This document shows, in pieces, positions 40,875 to 51,612 of a stretch of 53,800 bases of DNA; within the stretch, counting starts at the first letter, position 1, and each line of letters starts with the position of its first letter. Below the pieces are notes generated by a model. The model saw only the letters and a program-made list of their open reading frames with translations. It was not told the DNA's origin and did no database searches. The translations under genes and the position numbers were made by a program. This DNA is from Phoronis australis (taxonomy: Eukaryota; Phoronida; Phoronidae): the NCBI GenBank assembly GCA_002633005.1, contig NMRA01000443.1, forward strand, positions 1,164 through 54,963, given 5' to 3'.

Positions 40875-43634
40875 CTAAAGTTGTATTAATGAAAAAATTA
40901 AACATATTAAACTTAATGTGGCCATTTCGGCTCAGAAAATATGAATACCAAGCACTAGTTGCCGTAGCAGTGTTTATCTAATATGACGCCCTCATTCAGC
41001 AATCGGAATATAAAAAGCGCTAGATGTCACTTCATCGTCAGTCAAGCTACAAGAGAAGTCCATTCATGCCTCAGTTCACAACTGATTATCTGGAAATTTA
41101 CTAACTCTCCCTTGAAGGGTCAAACTTGAAAAATAATGTCTTCTTGATTAAAACTGTTTATATTCAAGCCGTGTAAACCGATTTGTAAAGCACTTGAGAT
41201 TTTTCGGACCCCCCTTTTCCAAAAAAGTCCACATGGGAGTTTTCTCGGTGGGCCTTTTTCGGGAATCTCCGATAGTCGCATTCAACTTTATTTCAGGTTC
41301 AGGCGCATGCGCTTAGTACGTGCAAAACCGATTTGAGCAACAAACGCCTTATTTCGAACACAGGAGCATACATTGTCAGTAGCAAACACGGCACCTCCGT
41401 CTGCCGTCAGGTGTCAGGTAATGCAACCGTACGTTTCGTTTTGGAGTAGAACTACTCGATCTAAATTGATACAAATTAGGTTGTTTTTTGGGTGGCAAGC
41501 TCCTTTAAGATGAAAGGCTAAACATCATTAAGCTTGGAAAAAAGCAACAGTTCATTCCACCGTCGTGTGGTCCCAAAACGATGCAGAGAGTGACCTCCTT
41601 CAACATGAAAGCACGATTTCACAAAAAAAACAGGAAAATAGAAGTAATCGATTCCAACATTGGGCCCTCTCTCCGTGAGCCGCCCCGTAAGAACATGTCA
41701 ATAAAAACAAAAAAGGTGGCCACTTGAATGTCATCAATGGCCTCCTAAATATGAAAATATCTATATTTTCAAATATCAGGAAATGTGCAGCATTTGATGT
41801 TATCTGTTAGGTCATCAATTTTTCTCAAGTGATATACAGTTTCGAGAAAAAATAAAGCGAAAGTTGTCTCCGTTGTCCCTTGCCAGAGAGGGGCCTCTGG
41901 AAAAAATATAGTTTTGCAGTCGCAAAATTGACTTATTGAATTTAAACAATCAGTAAATTAGTACGCTCCGCAAAAGCTTCGCTTCACAAATTTTCTCGAT
42001 TCTTCGAAATATTTGTGTACATTTAGACGACCTGTGCTGCAACGACAGTGTCTTAGTCAGGGTCCTCAAAAGGTTAACCATGCACTGATGCAGATTTGTT
42101 AAATGTCCTCTTGAATTTTGTCTCTTATCCGTTTTTCGAAGTCTTAATTCTTTTCTCGAGTGTCCCCTGCACCACGCCTATGTCGGTTACCATGGTTTAA
42201 CCCAGACGCCTGAAAATGCCCCCTCCCGGCCCCCGCTTACTACGGCCCTGGAACTGTATGAAATTTTCTGAAACATTCAAATTTCCTGATTGTTGATACT
42301 TTTTTCTGCATAATGCATAAAAAGTTTCATATCTAGCGTGCGAAATTATGTTTCCACGACATTATTTAACGTTTGATTTTACCACGCCTTCAGTAATTCA
42401 ACATGAAATTTACTTTGGTGTAATTTCACGCAATTCATATTTGTACATGTAGGTTGATTCGATTTTACCGCCTTTCAATAGTTGAACAAAAGTTGATAAA
42501 CCGATGTCAAGACCGGAGTGGTCACTGTTGAACGAACAGCGAACAGTTAAATGTTTGTTTGGCCAAAGTTCAGTCGCTAAAAGTAATAAAATGGTAATTG
42601 CCGACCGAGGACACGCATAATCCGAATTGTCGTCTACGCTAGGCGACCACTTTGCCGACCCAAGTGCCGACCGTAGAGGCGACTCAGCAGACGGCTCCAG
42701 TAGCAGACCATTGTTGGTCGGCTGCTGGTCGGCTAGACGGCCGGTCGTCGACCTGTCCTCGACCAATTTCCGACCGGTCGGCAGACTTGCCAAGGGGGTA
42801 TAACAACTTTGCTGGAGGTTGGTTGAAATTTTGCTCGAGATTGGAGGAATTTGGTCAAATTTTGCTTGAGGTTCCTGGCGATATCTCCACTAACTATCAA
42901 ACTTTATGTATCCTAAAATATAAGACTTAAGTAGTCATATTACATTAATAATTTTTCTTTCATGAAAACGATGTTACATCGTAGAAAACTAGGTTTTTGA
43001 AAATTTACGACCAAAAATTCATTTTGCGTGAGATAGCTTAAGGCTCGCGTGAGTGCGTGAGGCAGTGGCCAAATGCGTGAGACTCACACGAGATGCGTGA
43101 GACTTGACACGTCTGCCGGTCGGACAAAAATTCGTGATGAGCGCTGTAAGTGTGGTGACCTATTTTTGTGGCAACCGTGGCTGTTTGTAAACACTCTGCC
43201 ACTTCCTGTAGGCAAGGCAAGTTTTAACTGGAAATTTAGGGACCACTCAGATTTTTCAGGTTAGCGAAAAGACGAGCTGGTCGGCACCCATTTTCTTCCC
43301 AAATTTTGAGTGATTTTGCATTTTGAGTGTGTTTTCTGCTGGTGCCTAGTATAGTTGCATGCAAGTCGTGGTTTTGGTGTTGAAAATTGACAATTTTGTG
43401 TATTTTGCTCGTTTTTTGTCATCCTCGGCTGGGTTTGCTGTAAACTTTGAATGCAGGCTTTTATAGTGAAGGCAAACGTCATGTATGGTCAGCAGCTGCA
43501 CGTGTTTCATATTTTGTGATTTTGTTGTAGAAAAGAAATTAAGCGCTTTCTTTCAATCCACACTGCCTGGGAAGGCCACATATATTGCGCATGCTCGAAA
43601 AATGGCGGCAGCCTTTTAAATTCGCTCCTGATCA
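40875..43634. other. Intergenic with repeat fragments, no gene called
   Basis: It holds the second 113-bp repeat (41395..41508). A GC-rich patch at about 42640 to 42790 is dense in GGTCG/CGACC in both orientations. At 43026 to 43105 there is a cluster of five GCGTGAG motifs. The last 600 bases before 43635 may be 5' untranslated sequence of the retrotransposon that follows. Confidence 0.35.
41395..41508 (+). repeat. Dispersed 113-bp repeat, copy 2
   Basis: Same orientation as the copy at 38848: CTCCGTCTGCCGTCAGGTGT, then CTACTCGATCTAAATTGATA, then GGTGGCAAGCTCCTTTAA. No partner left end or coding sequence is seen nearby, so it is either a solo end or a heavily deleted element. Confidence 0.8.
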
Positions 43635-44484
43635 ATGGATGATTCTGAATGGCAAATTGTACGTAAACGTAAACCAAGCAAGGACAGTAGCCAGTTAAGG
43701 TCAACTATGAACCGTACAGGTGATAAAGGTAGCAAAAAGTCAAATTCTCAACCTACAATTAGTGAAGCTATATCAAGCATGCCGACCTCCCCAGCTCCAT
43801 CATCAAGGTGAGATATCTGAACTCATATTGAAAGAAATCCGAGATCTAAAGTCTGCACAAGATGGGCTTAGAAAAACGTTTGAATCCAAAATGGATAAAA
43901 TACGCAATGAGATTACAAATTCAATTGATATCAAGCTAAAATCCTTCAAGGCGGATATTGATATGGATTTTGCACGTCTTGAAAACCGCGTCAACGCATT
44001 GGAGAAGCATTACACGCATGGTTCAGATTTAGTCATTCAGAACGACCCTTTGAAAAACAATGACTTGTGTATTATCGCATCAGGCATTGTCAACGCAACC
44101 CGACCTTTACGCGAAGTGATTGAGGAATTGTTATGTAGCATGGGCCTGTCTTCAGATGTGACCTTACTGGACTGCACCCGTCTGAATGCTCGACAGGGGG
44201 ATACTAGACCTCCCTTGGTCAAATTTGCGGTTGAGTCACTGGCTCAAAAAATTCTAGTGTTGCGGAACAAGCAAAAGTTAAAGGGCACGCCTATATTTCA
44301 ACGAGTTTTTCTTCGTGGAAGCAAATCTCACACGGACAGGTTAATTGAAATCAATTTCAAAACAATCATTGAAACTTTGCCGAACAACAAGGAATTCAAG
44401 ATCCGCTCAAATGGTCGAATTGTGAAAGTGGCCACAAGTGAGGAGGCTGACTCGGGAAACAAAACAAGTCGTGATGCAGAATAG
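43635..44484 (+). pseudogene. LINE ORF1 protein, one frameshift
   Basis: It starts MDDSEWQIVRKRKPSKD at 43635 and runs to a stop at 43809. The reading continues in the next frame from about 43806 (GEISELILKEIRDLKSAQDG). A long heptad-rich coiled coil (to KSFKADIDMDFARLENRVNAL) is followed by a compact domain with DLCIIASGI, REVIEELLCSMGL, CTRLNARQGDTRPPLVKFA and FKIRSNGRIVKVA. A coiled coil followed by an RNA-binding-like fold is the usual plan of LINE ORF1. About 280 residues if the shift is ignored. Confidence 0.7.
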
Positions 44485-44489
44485 GACAG

Positions 44490-45308
44490 CGTTTTGAGGA
44501 TTTGCGAGGCCAATGTCGGTGGTTGGACTAGCAACAGTTCATTGCTTCATGAACAATTGCTGTCTTCATTCAACGCCCACATCATAGGGGTGGTAGAAGC
44601 TCATTTGTATGCAAACAAATCTATTACTTTGCCTGGTTATTGTTGGTACGGACATAATAGGTAGCTTATAAACAAGCGGGCCCCAAGAGGTTCAGGTGGG
44701 GTGGGAATATTTGTTAAAAATGATTTGTTTAAAACATTTAAAATCGATATTGTTGACAAGTCGTGTGATGGTATATTAGCTTTAAGACTAACTCATATAC
44801 GCTCAGACTATTGTATAATTGTATTTTGTTGCTACTTACCACCTGAGAATTCTTCAAAGGGTTGTGATGCGGATAGTTTCTAATAGCCATCTATTATGCC
44901 AGTTATATTTACATGCAGAAATAGCAGATGACGTTGTTATATGTCGAGATTTTAACTCGAGAGTGGGTAACTTGAATGATTACAGTACATTCCAGATGTT
45001 GATTGTCAAGTAAATAAACGAGTCGTAATTGATAAAGCTGTAAATAGTCATGGTAGAAGTTTGATTGATTTTTGTTAGGGTCTAAAACTTGCATAGTAAA
45101 TGGTAGGAAAGAGATAAGTAAAGATAACTTCACCTCAGTAAGTCATAGAGGAAGAGCGGTTGTAGATTACTTTATGGTCCCCCATGAGTCGCTGCAGTCT
45201 TGTCATAAAATTGAGGTCCATGCCTGTACAGAGGTAGTTGACAAACATCATTTACAGGGTGTTGTCGGAAAAGTCAAAATTGCTCTCAAATATTCCAAAA
45301 TAACTTGA
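44490..45308 (+). pseudogene. LINE ORF2 endonuclease domain, multiply broken
   Basis: Three frames together give an exonuclease/endonuclease/phosphatase fold: LRICEANVGGWTS; HIIGVVEAHL (catalytic Glu region); GSGGVGIFVKN; FCCYLPPENSS; DDVVICRDFNSRVGNLNDY (the GDFN block with Gly changed to Arg); then DNFTSVSHRGRAVVDYFMVP, where the terminal S..G...VDY region usually carries the catalytic Asp-His end. A TAG at about 44662 and further stops or shifts near 44881 and 45010 to 45080 break it. No reverse transcriptase follows. Confidence 0.75.
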
Positions 45309-45535
45309 AAGGTCTAGCGAAATTCATTCAAGACGCTTTGCAGGTTAGAAGTAATTGTTTGTTTGTAAACTAGTCTGAAGTGGTCATATTTGAGCTTGTG
45401 CAATTTGTTATGTAATGGTTTAATTATTATTAGGTGACTGAGTAAGCCCATTGAGGCTGGGGGGTGTGGTGAATAATCTGCCTTTGATATTGTAATTACT
45501 GGTACCCTTATGTCACTATAATAAATAAATACACA

Positions 45536-46220
45536 CACATGAGGGAAAATCAACAAGTTGTTGAGTGCCCCCTTACAGCCTTCTTTTACACAGCCAAAGT
45601 GTATTACGCAGTTTCTGATTTGTTGAATATGACTCCACCGATCCAGCAGCCAGTCACATTGCGCGTAACAGCTAAGACTCGGCAAAGCCGAGTAAAATGG
45701 CCACGTCTTTGTTGCATTGGGGTTTTCAGGTTTTCAAAATTTATACGAGAAAGTTTTTTCCAAAAATTATCTGCTGGAAAAACTTAATTGCAAGGATGTG
45801 TAAAAATATCATGAGGGCCAATATTCCTAAGAGAATACTTCGATGTCTGTTCCCAAAGTCTATATTTTTTTAAATTTTCTTAAATAAATTTACTTCTCAA
45901 ACTTTTGAAAATAAAAACCCAAATAAAACCTTACTTATGTTTGTGTCACTTTTTACATAACGTTTCACTGGGAGCCATTCACGTATGAAACATTCTTGCT
46001 CTGCACGTGCGACGTGGCCTTTGTGGATACCGTGGGACGAGACCAGGGGTGCGTTCCACAGAACCAATACATTCTCGAGTAAACCACCACTGGTGCTGTT
46101 CGGGCCTCGTTTTGCAGAGAAATTAATATTGATACGTCCTATATTAAGACTGACCTATTATCGGCGAGAAAAGTAATATTTCTGAAATGAGCTACATCGA
46201 GAATGAAATGCATTACCCCC
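45536..46220. other. Intergenic, no gene seen
   Basis: Sequence between the retrotransposon tail and the tRNA-like minisatellite. It contains an 82-codon plus-strand frame beginning at 45539 with no domain. Confidence 0.4.
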
Positions 46221-46540
46221 AAGCTCTGCCACTGAGCTACAGTGAAGATCCACTACCATCACGCTCTGCCACTGAGCTACAGTGTAGATCCACTACCCTC
46301 ACGCTCTGCCACTGAGCTACAGTGTAGATCCACTACCCTCGCGCTCTGCCACTGAGCTACAGTGTCGATCCACGACCCTCACGCTCTGCCACTGAGCTAC
46401 AATGTAGATACACTACCCTCACGCTCTGCCGCTGAGCCACAGTGCAGATCCACTACCCTCACGCTCCGCCGCTGAGCTACACTGTTGATCCACTACCCTC
46501 AAGCTCTGCCGCTGAGCTACAGTGCAGACCCACTCGCTTA
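46221..46540 (-). repeat. Minisatellite of eight 40-bp tRNA D-arm units
   Basis: Eight head-to-tail copies of 40 bases at 46221, 46261, 46301, 46341, 46381, 46421, 46461 and 46501. Each contains GCTCTGCCACTGAGCTAC (or a close variant), whose reverse complement GTAGCTCAGTGGCAGAGC is the D-arm of a tRNA with a complete Pol III A box (TAGCTCAGTGG). The rest of each unit (AGTGTAGATCCACTACCCTC) is not tRNA-like. No B box is present, so Pol III transcription from it is doubtful. Probably an amplified 5' end of a SINE or tRNA gene. Confidence 0.9.
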
Positions 46541-47751
46541 ATGACAGAGTATTTTATGTAAATGTCTGACAGAAAACATCGAAAATTTGAGATTAATAAT
46601 TATCCGCAATAACACAATTTATTTTGTTGCTTGACATCACAGATCAGCGTCAAGAACTTCTTTCAAATCCGACAATGATCCCAGTCACACCGGCCCTTCG
46701 TTCATTACACACGTCTTGTCTATACACGTCAGATATTGAGTTGTTTTATACTCGTTTGATTTATAGGCTAAATGATATTTTTATACTTAGACCACATCAC
46801 TCAAATAAAACACAGAGAACTTGAGATACTTATTGGCAAATAGTATCTTGCACAGGTATTTGAAACCGTGTTAAGTGAAGTAATAAAAATTAGAAAATAT
46901 AGACATTGGCTGTGGAAACAAATCCTTAGCTTAGTACTGTAGTAAGCGTGGTGAAAATAAACAAGATTTCTATTGTATAATTATATAATATGTAATGAGT
47001 AATAATATATAGTATTGTGCGGCACACTTAGCCCTTTTTGTTATATTCACCCGCGGTATTCGCTCCTGCGATTTCGCTACATGTTGAAATGGGCACTACA
47101 TCTACATTGAATTTTGTGGAAACTTTTCATTCATTCCCAATGAACGCCTCCTTTATTCGTTTCACGCATCACCTAAAAGCTGCTCTGTTTGGTAAACTGC
47201 GTAAGTACGCTATTCGGCCATCGTCAATTACGATCAACAGGCAACCGCTGATTAGACTCGTTCGAGAACAAAATATTGTCTTCATTGTATTATCAATCAT
47301 ACGCACCTATTTACCAATTCACAAATTACCCGTGGCAGGTTGTTTTAACTTGCATTGTGATTGACAATTGTCTCTGTCGTTAGGCGATCGTGAATGGATG
47401 TCAAGGCAATCCTGATTGGCCAATTAAATCGCCTTATTTTTCATTCCATTCCATTTCAATTGTAAAAATAGTTCTTAAAGGTTCGACTTGGGCATCAGTT
47501 TTGGAAAACCAGCGTTATCATTCAGCACCTAGATTAATCACAATCGAGTAACAGGACAAAACTGCCAAAGGGACGCGTTGTTTGAAAAGACTGGCGGTGA
47601 AAGGTAGACATGTATATGGAATTAGCCATCGGGACATTATATAATTTTAAAAGAAACTAGGTTGCACGCACACGTAATTGTCGAAGTGTGCACCGCATTC
47701 GTATTCATTGCGAAAACAGATGGACTCGGTGTATGCGTAAGGACGATTAAG
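46541..47751. other. Upstream of the TMEM26-like gene, no other gene seen
   Basis: AT-rich, including an ATTATATAATATGTAATGAG stretch near 46980. A 108-codon plus frame at 47038..47364 has no recognisable domain. The 5' UTR and promoter of the TMEM26-like gene should lie at the right end; no specific element is identifiable. Confidence 0.35.
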
Positions 47752-47963
47752 ATGGCGACCGGATGTCTTGGAAACGCTAGGGTCTACATCAAATGTACGA
47801 TAACACGGCTTCTGTTGATGCTTCACTTACTGTTGCTGGTGTGGAGAGTCTGGGAGACGTATAGCCGGGAATACTGGTATTTCGCATTAGCAGGACCTCT
47901 GGTGTTCATGTTGATTGAATTAGCTGTAGTGTTGCACAAGCGAAATGGACAAGAATGGAGAAG
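47752..47963 (+). CDS. TMEM26: TMEM26-like exon 1
   Basis: 70 codons plus two bases. It opens MATGCLGNARVYIKCTITRL and carries the first two hydrophobic spans. The donor AAG/GTAAGG at 47964 leaves AG, which the first base of exon 2 completes to Arg. An in-frame extension upstream of the ATG exists but has poor start context. Confidence 0.85.
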
Positions 47964-48491
47964 GTAAGGAGACCCGGCGGTCGAAAAGTGTTCAAGAACT
48001 TTTTGTAAAGAAAAGTTGGCTGTTTGCTCTTATGCAGGGTTAAATGTTTATTTGGAATACTAATATTCTTCAAGGGAAAGAATAATATTTTTCTCAAGTT
48101 CAGAGATTCAACGTTACTGTCAGCATTCAACCACTTGACAGAATCCCAGAATTCCGTTGTTGTCATGACAATAACTTTCCGATTGCTCCGTCCTTTTTCT
48201 TCAATCATTAATCTTTCAAAAGTGGATAAGAACGACCAGGAAACAGACGATTGATGTATCAATATTGAAGCACATAATCTGCTGATGAATTTTGATTCCT
48301 CTGTGTTGTTAAAATGATATTTCGTAAGTTAAAGTTCCGTTAATTCCAGGTTCTGTCCATCTTTCTTCCTGTATCTTATGTCGGCTATTCCGTCAGTTTG
48401 GTTCATAGAACTAAACCGTCTGGAGGCAATCCGCCAAGACCGTGCTGCAGTGGATAACTCTACAAGTACTGCCCAACTGGACTTCAGTGGT
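47752..48491 (+). CDS. TMEM26: TMEM26-like membrane protein, first two coding exons (partial)
   Basis: The start ATG at 47752 has a strong context (A at -3, G at +4). The encoded N-terminus matches the TMEM26 family plan: TRLLLMLHLLLLVWRVWE (membrane span 1), YWYFALAGPLVFMLIELAVV (span 2), a polar KRNGQEWRRF turn, then FCPSFFLYLMSAIPSVWFIE (span 3) and a hydrophilic Asn/Ser loop with NST, a possible glycosylation site. The 118 residues seen are about a third of a usual TMEM26. I could not find the next exon downstream in this window, so the gene either continues past the right edge or is broken. Function of the family is poorly defined. Confidence 0.8.
48350..48491 (+). CDS. TMEM26: TMEM26-like exon 2
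   Basis: 142 bases: one completing an Arg, then 47 codons, FCPSFFLYLMSAIPSVWFIE to DNSTSTAQLDFSG. The acceptor TTCCAG and donor GTAAGT (48492..48497) are both good, and the exon ends in phase 0. The CPS.FLYL...PS.WF.EL pattern is the most diagnostic part of the family here. Confidence 0.85.
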
Positions 48492-50355
48492 GTAAGTGTC
48501 AAGCAAATTATCCGACATCTTCTCTAGCGTTGTGAGACCAAAAAGATGGTGATTATTACTTCACACAACCTTTTTAGTCTGAAGTACAAATCATTATGTA
48601 ATGTTGGGGAAGCGTTACTTTTTGTTCACTGGCATTTGGATATTGGCTTTTCCTCTTATCGTTTAAACATCCTATCGTACGACATTGGTTTTTTTGACGG
48701 CATAAAGACCCTAAATAAGTTTAAATACAATGGAAAAGATATTCAAAACTGGATCTCCTCAGTATTGAGCAGCCAAATACAATAAAGAAAAATACAACTT
48801 GAACTTATAAAATCCGTTTCATAATATGTTTGAGTAAGATAAGATTTGATTTCCGTTACGGAAAAGAGTAACGAAAACATGAGCTTTACCAAAATGAGAG
48901 AAAAAACCGTATGTAAAAGTAACATAAAGTGAACCAAACATGTCATAAATGACTAGTTGAACCGGCAGGGAAATGATTTCAATGTTTCAAAAAATTTCTC
49001 CCCAATTAAGATAAAAATTTTAGAATATGGATACCTCACCTTTGTGAAGAATTAAGCATGGCATTCATCCAAAATTATAATCTTTATATATTAATTGGAC
49101 CTTTGGTGCCGTGTGGTGCAATAACATTCTTCTGTAAAAATTCAGATGCAGTGGCATTTACAAAAATACAATACACTAGTTACTCCAACCGAAATTTGCA
49201 GATAAAAGTTTTCTAATGGATAAAAATTGGGCAAAAATCTATTGTGTAGCTTTGAAATGTATTGTGGGTAGTTCACTACATTGGTTGCAGTGTAGGACTT
49301 TCCACATAAGTAAATAATTATTCATTTCTTCAGAAAGTAAAATTTAGTGACCCTGATACACGTGGTGTGTGTTACCCTCTTGGTGTAAAGAGTAATTTGG
49401 GACACATGATTAATTACGATTGTTATGATACTAAAGAAGTAGACAATGTAACTTTGAACGCTTGTTATACAGTTGTCACGGTTCATATTCGAGAATGAAA
49501 TAGTGGAACAACCAGATTGAAAAGCGAGACTTTCGGATAAAAAGCCAAAACGCGGGAGTGAATTGTTCGTCGTAACACACGAAAACGTCCTGACACCGTT
49601 TTGTCGAACGGGAGACGTAACACCCAAAAGTGCCCGACTGAGTTTTTGTTTTTAGGCGAATGCGATGTCAATTTCTCCGTGTGTCAAAAAGTGAGACATT
49701 TTGACGAGATGGCCAGAAAAGTCAAAAAGTGTGGCAGGCCACCAAGAGTGCGACAGTTGACAAGTACACTTTACGCTGCCAGAAACATAAAGTATTCGAT
49801 TGGATTCTTTTACTTTTTAAAATTTCATTTCACGGATACAGGTAAATACTACAGTGCAGCTCAGGCGTCTGGCAACATTGCAAAAATGAATTATTATAGA
49901 AACAGGCGAAAACAGTAATACTATTTATCCCATGCGCGTTGAATCTGTCGAGGGAAATACGGCCATGTAATAAAGTTTTCCATATTCACCTCCCGCACTA
50001 CTTGAACAGCGACCTCTGACATGGAAAGTTCAAAAGGTAAGTCAATGTCGACTCGACGTCTTTAGCCGGTTCGATCATCAAACTTTGCGAACATAGTTTA
50101 AAGTAATACAGTTGCAGCAGTTACTAACACTCGACATGCAACCAGGGCCTAAACGTAAAATCTGGAACAAAACTGTTAATTATAAAACACTCATGTCTCA
50201 GTTTTCAATTGTTGAATACTATATCGCCTGCAACTCAGGCGCCGATTCCTAGGAAATTAAAATATCAAAGTCTTCGGTCTCGGTCGATACGCGAAATAAT
50301 GTCTCGTGGGATATTACTTCATGTACGCCACTCTCGGTACGTTTTGTGTATATAT

Positions 50356-50388
50356 ACACGCACACACACACACACACACACACACGCA

Positions 50389-50431
<43 letters not shown>
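50356..50431. repeat. (CA)n microsatellite with (CG)n core
   Basis: Two CA tracts, 50356..50386 and 50401..50431, flank a CGCACGTGCGCGCGCG core. All of it is alternating purine/pyrimidine, the pattern that most easily adopts Z-DNA. The His/Thr/Arg or Cys/Val open frames across it are artefacts of the repeat. Confidence 0.95.
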
Positions 50432-50434
<3 letters not shown>

Positions 50435-51481
50435 CTATGCAAGTATAAGTAATTTTTCGAAAGTTACGTAAATGCACCTCAGTATGGTCTAAACATTTCA
50501 TTTATAATCGCAAAACAAACACTCAGAGACCTAATGTTATTTTTTTCCGTAAAATACTGTAACATGATTTCAAAACCCAAACATGACTTGTTGAAAAACT
50601 CTTGGCATGTAGTTTGATAGGCTGCTGAAAGTGGTTTTTAAACAGGAGCTGAAAATATATGAGAGGCCATGGCATTCTCGCTAACCAGCCAGGGCCACAG
50701 GTCGATGCGTAGAATATAAAGGATGACCAGTGTGTCGGGTTTGTTGCGTAATAGTGCCGAGAAATCGCTGGTTGTCTGGGACCGTACCTCAAGAGTTTCG
50801 CTTGATAAACAACAACAATAAAATGAAAATGAGGCAGTGAAATTTGGCTTGATTTGATAACTACAACACCCGATCAATTCATAGTACAAACGCTTGCGGC
50901 TAGTTTCGAGGTAACAAGCCGACTTGCTCAACGAGTGTCACAAGAACACCCCTTTTCATATAATAAATCTATGTTTTCCCAATAATTATCTCCTCGGAAT
51001 TCGTGGTGTGAAAATGTCGATTATTTTGAGCTTGTCATAGCAGCATGCTGTTACAAATGTTATCTTCACTTCAAACAATAGTCTAGTACAATCTCGCAAA
51101 AATTTCATTCTTCCTTTTCCTACACTGTTGGATTCTAACTTTTTAATTGTTGTTCTCGTGCAGGATGTCTGGATGTTACTCCGTGATTTTTTAGACCGCT
51201 TCTGTGCGTAAATAGATGTCAAATCTTCTCATATTAGTGTCAACTGCCGTCATTTATCACTGTGGTGCAGAACGCCCTATTCTTGCAGATGTTTTGCTGT
51301 AAAATGCACCGCACCCAACTTATATTAAATATTAGCATTTATGAGGGCTCATGTCAAATTGTCGGATATTGCAAATGTGCAAAGTCACGTTATAATTTTT
51401 TCACGATATAAAAATACATCTGTTCAGTGTGCTGCTTGCAACTTAAAAACCTAATATCAACATGAGACATTTTCTTCCAAA

Positions 51482-51612
51482 TGTCTGGCACGACGTCACT
51501 TTCAGTGTTCCCATCTTGATCCAAGTGTTTGGCAACACGTCACTTCCATTGTTCCCATCTTGATCCAAGTGTTTGGCAACACGTCACTTCCAATTTTCCC
51601 ATCTTGATCCAC
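51482..51612. repeat. Minisatellite, 3 x 44 bp
   Basis: Three copies starting TGTTTGGCAACACGTCACTT and ending CCCATCTTGATCCAAG, at 51482, 51526 and 51570. The first copy differs most (TGTCTGGCACGACGTCACTT). Non-coding. Confidence 0.95.

Larger units (their letters stand above)
43635..45535 (+). mobile_element. Non-LTR retrotransposon, reverse transcriptase deleted
   Basis: In order: ORF1 (43635..44484), an AP-type endonuclease start of ORF2 (44490..45308), then directly a non-coding tail ending AATAAATAAATACACACAC near 45535, as in the 3' ends of many LINEs. The reverse transcriptase that should follow the endonuclease is absent, so the copy is an internally deleted derivative and not just 5'-truncated. 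ORF1 carries one frameshift and ORF2 several breaks, so it cannot move by itself. The domain style recalls Tx1/L1-related elements of marine invertebrates; the clade is not proven. Confidence 0.75.

Noticed and set aside
46221-46540. Regular 40-bp repeat array considered as a CRISPR.
   Set aside because: The whole 40-bp unit repeats, with no unique spacers, and the host is an animal.
50209-50501. Cys/Val- and His/Thr-rich frames on both strands.
   Set aside because: Translation of the CA/CG microsatellite.
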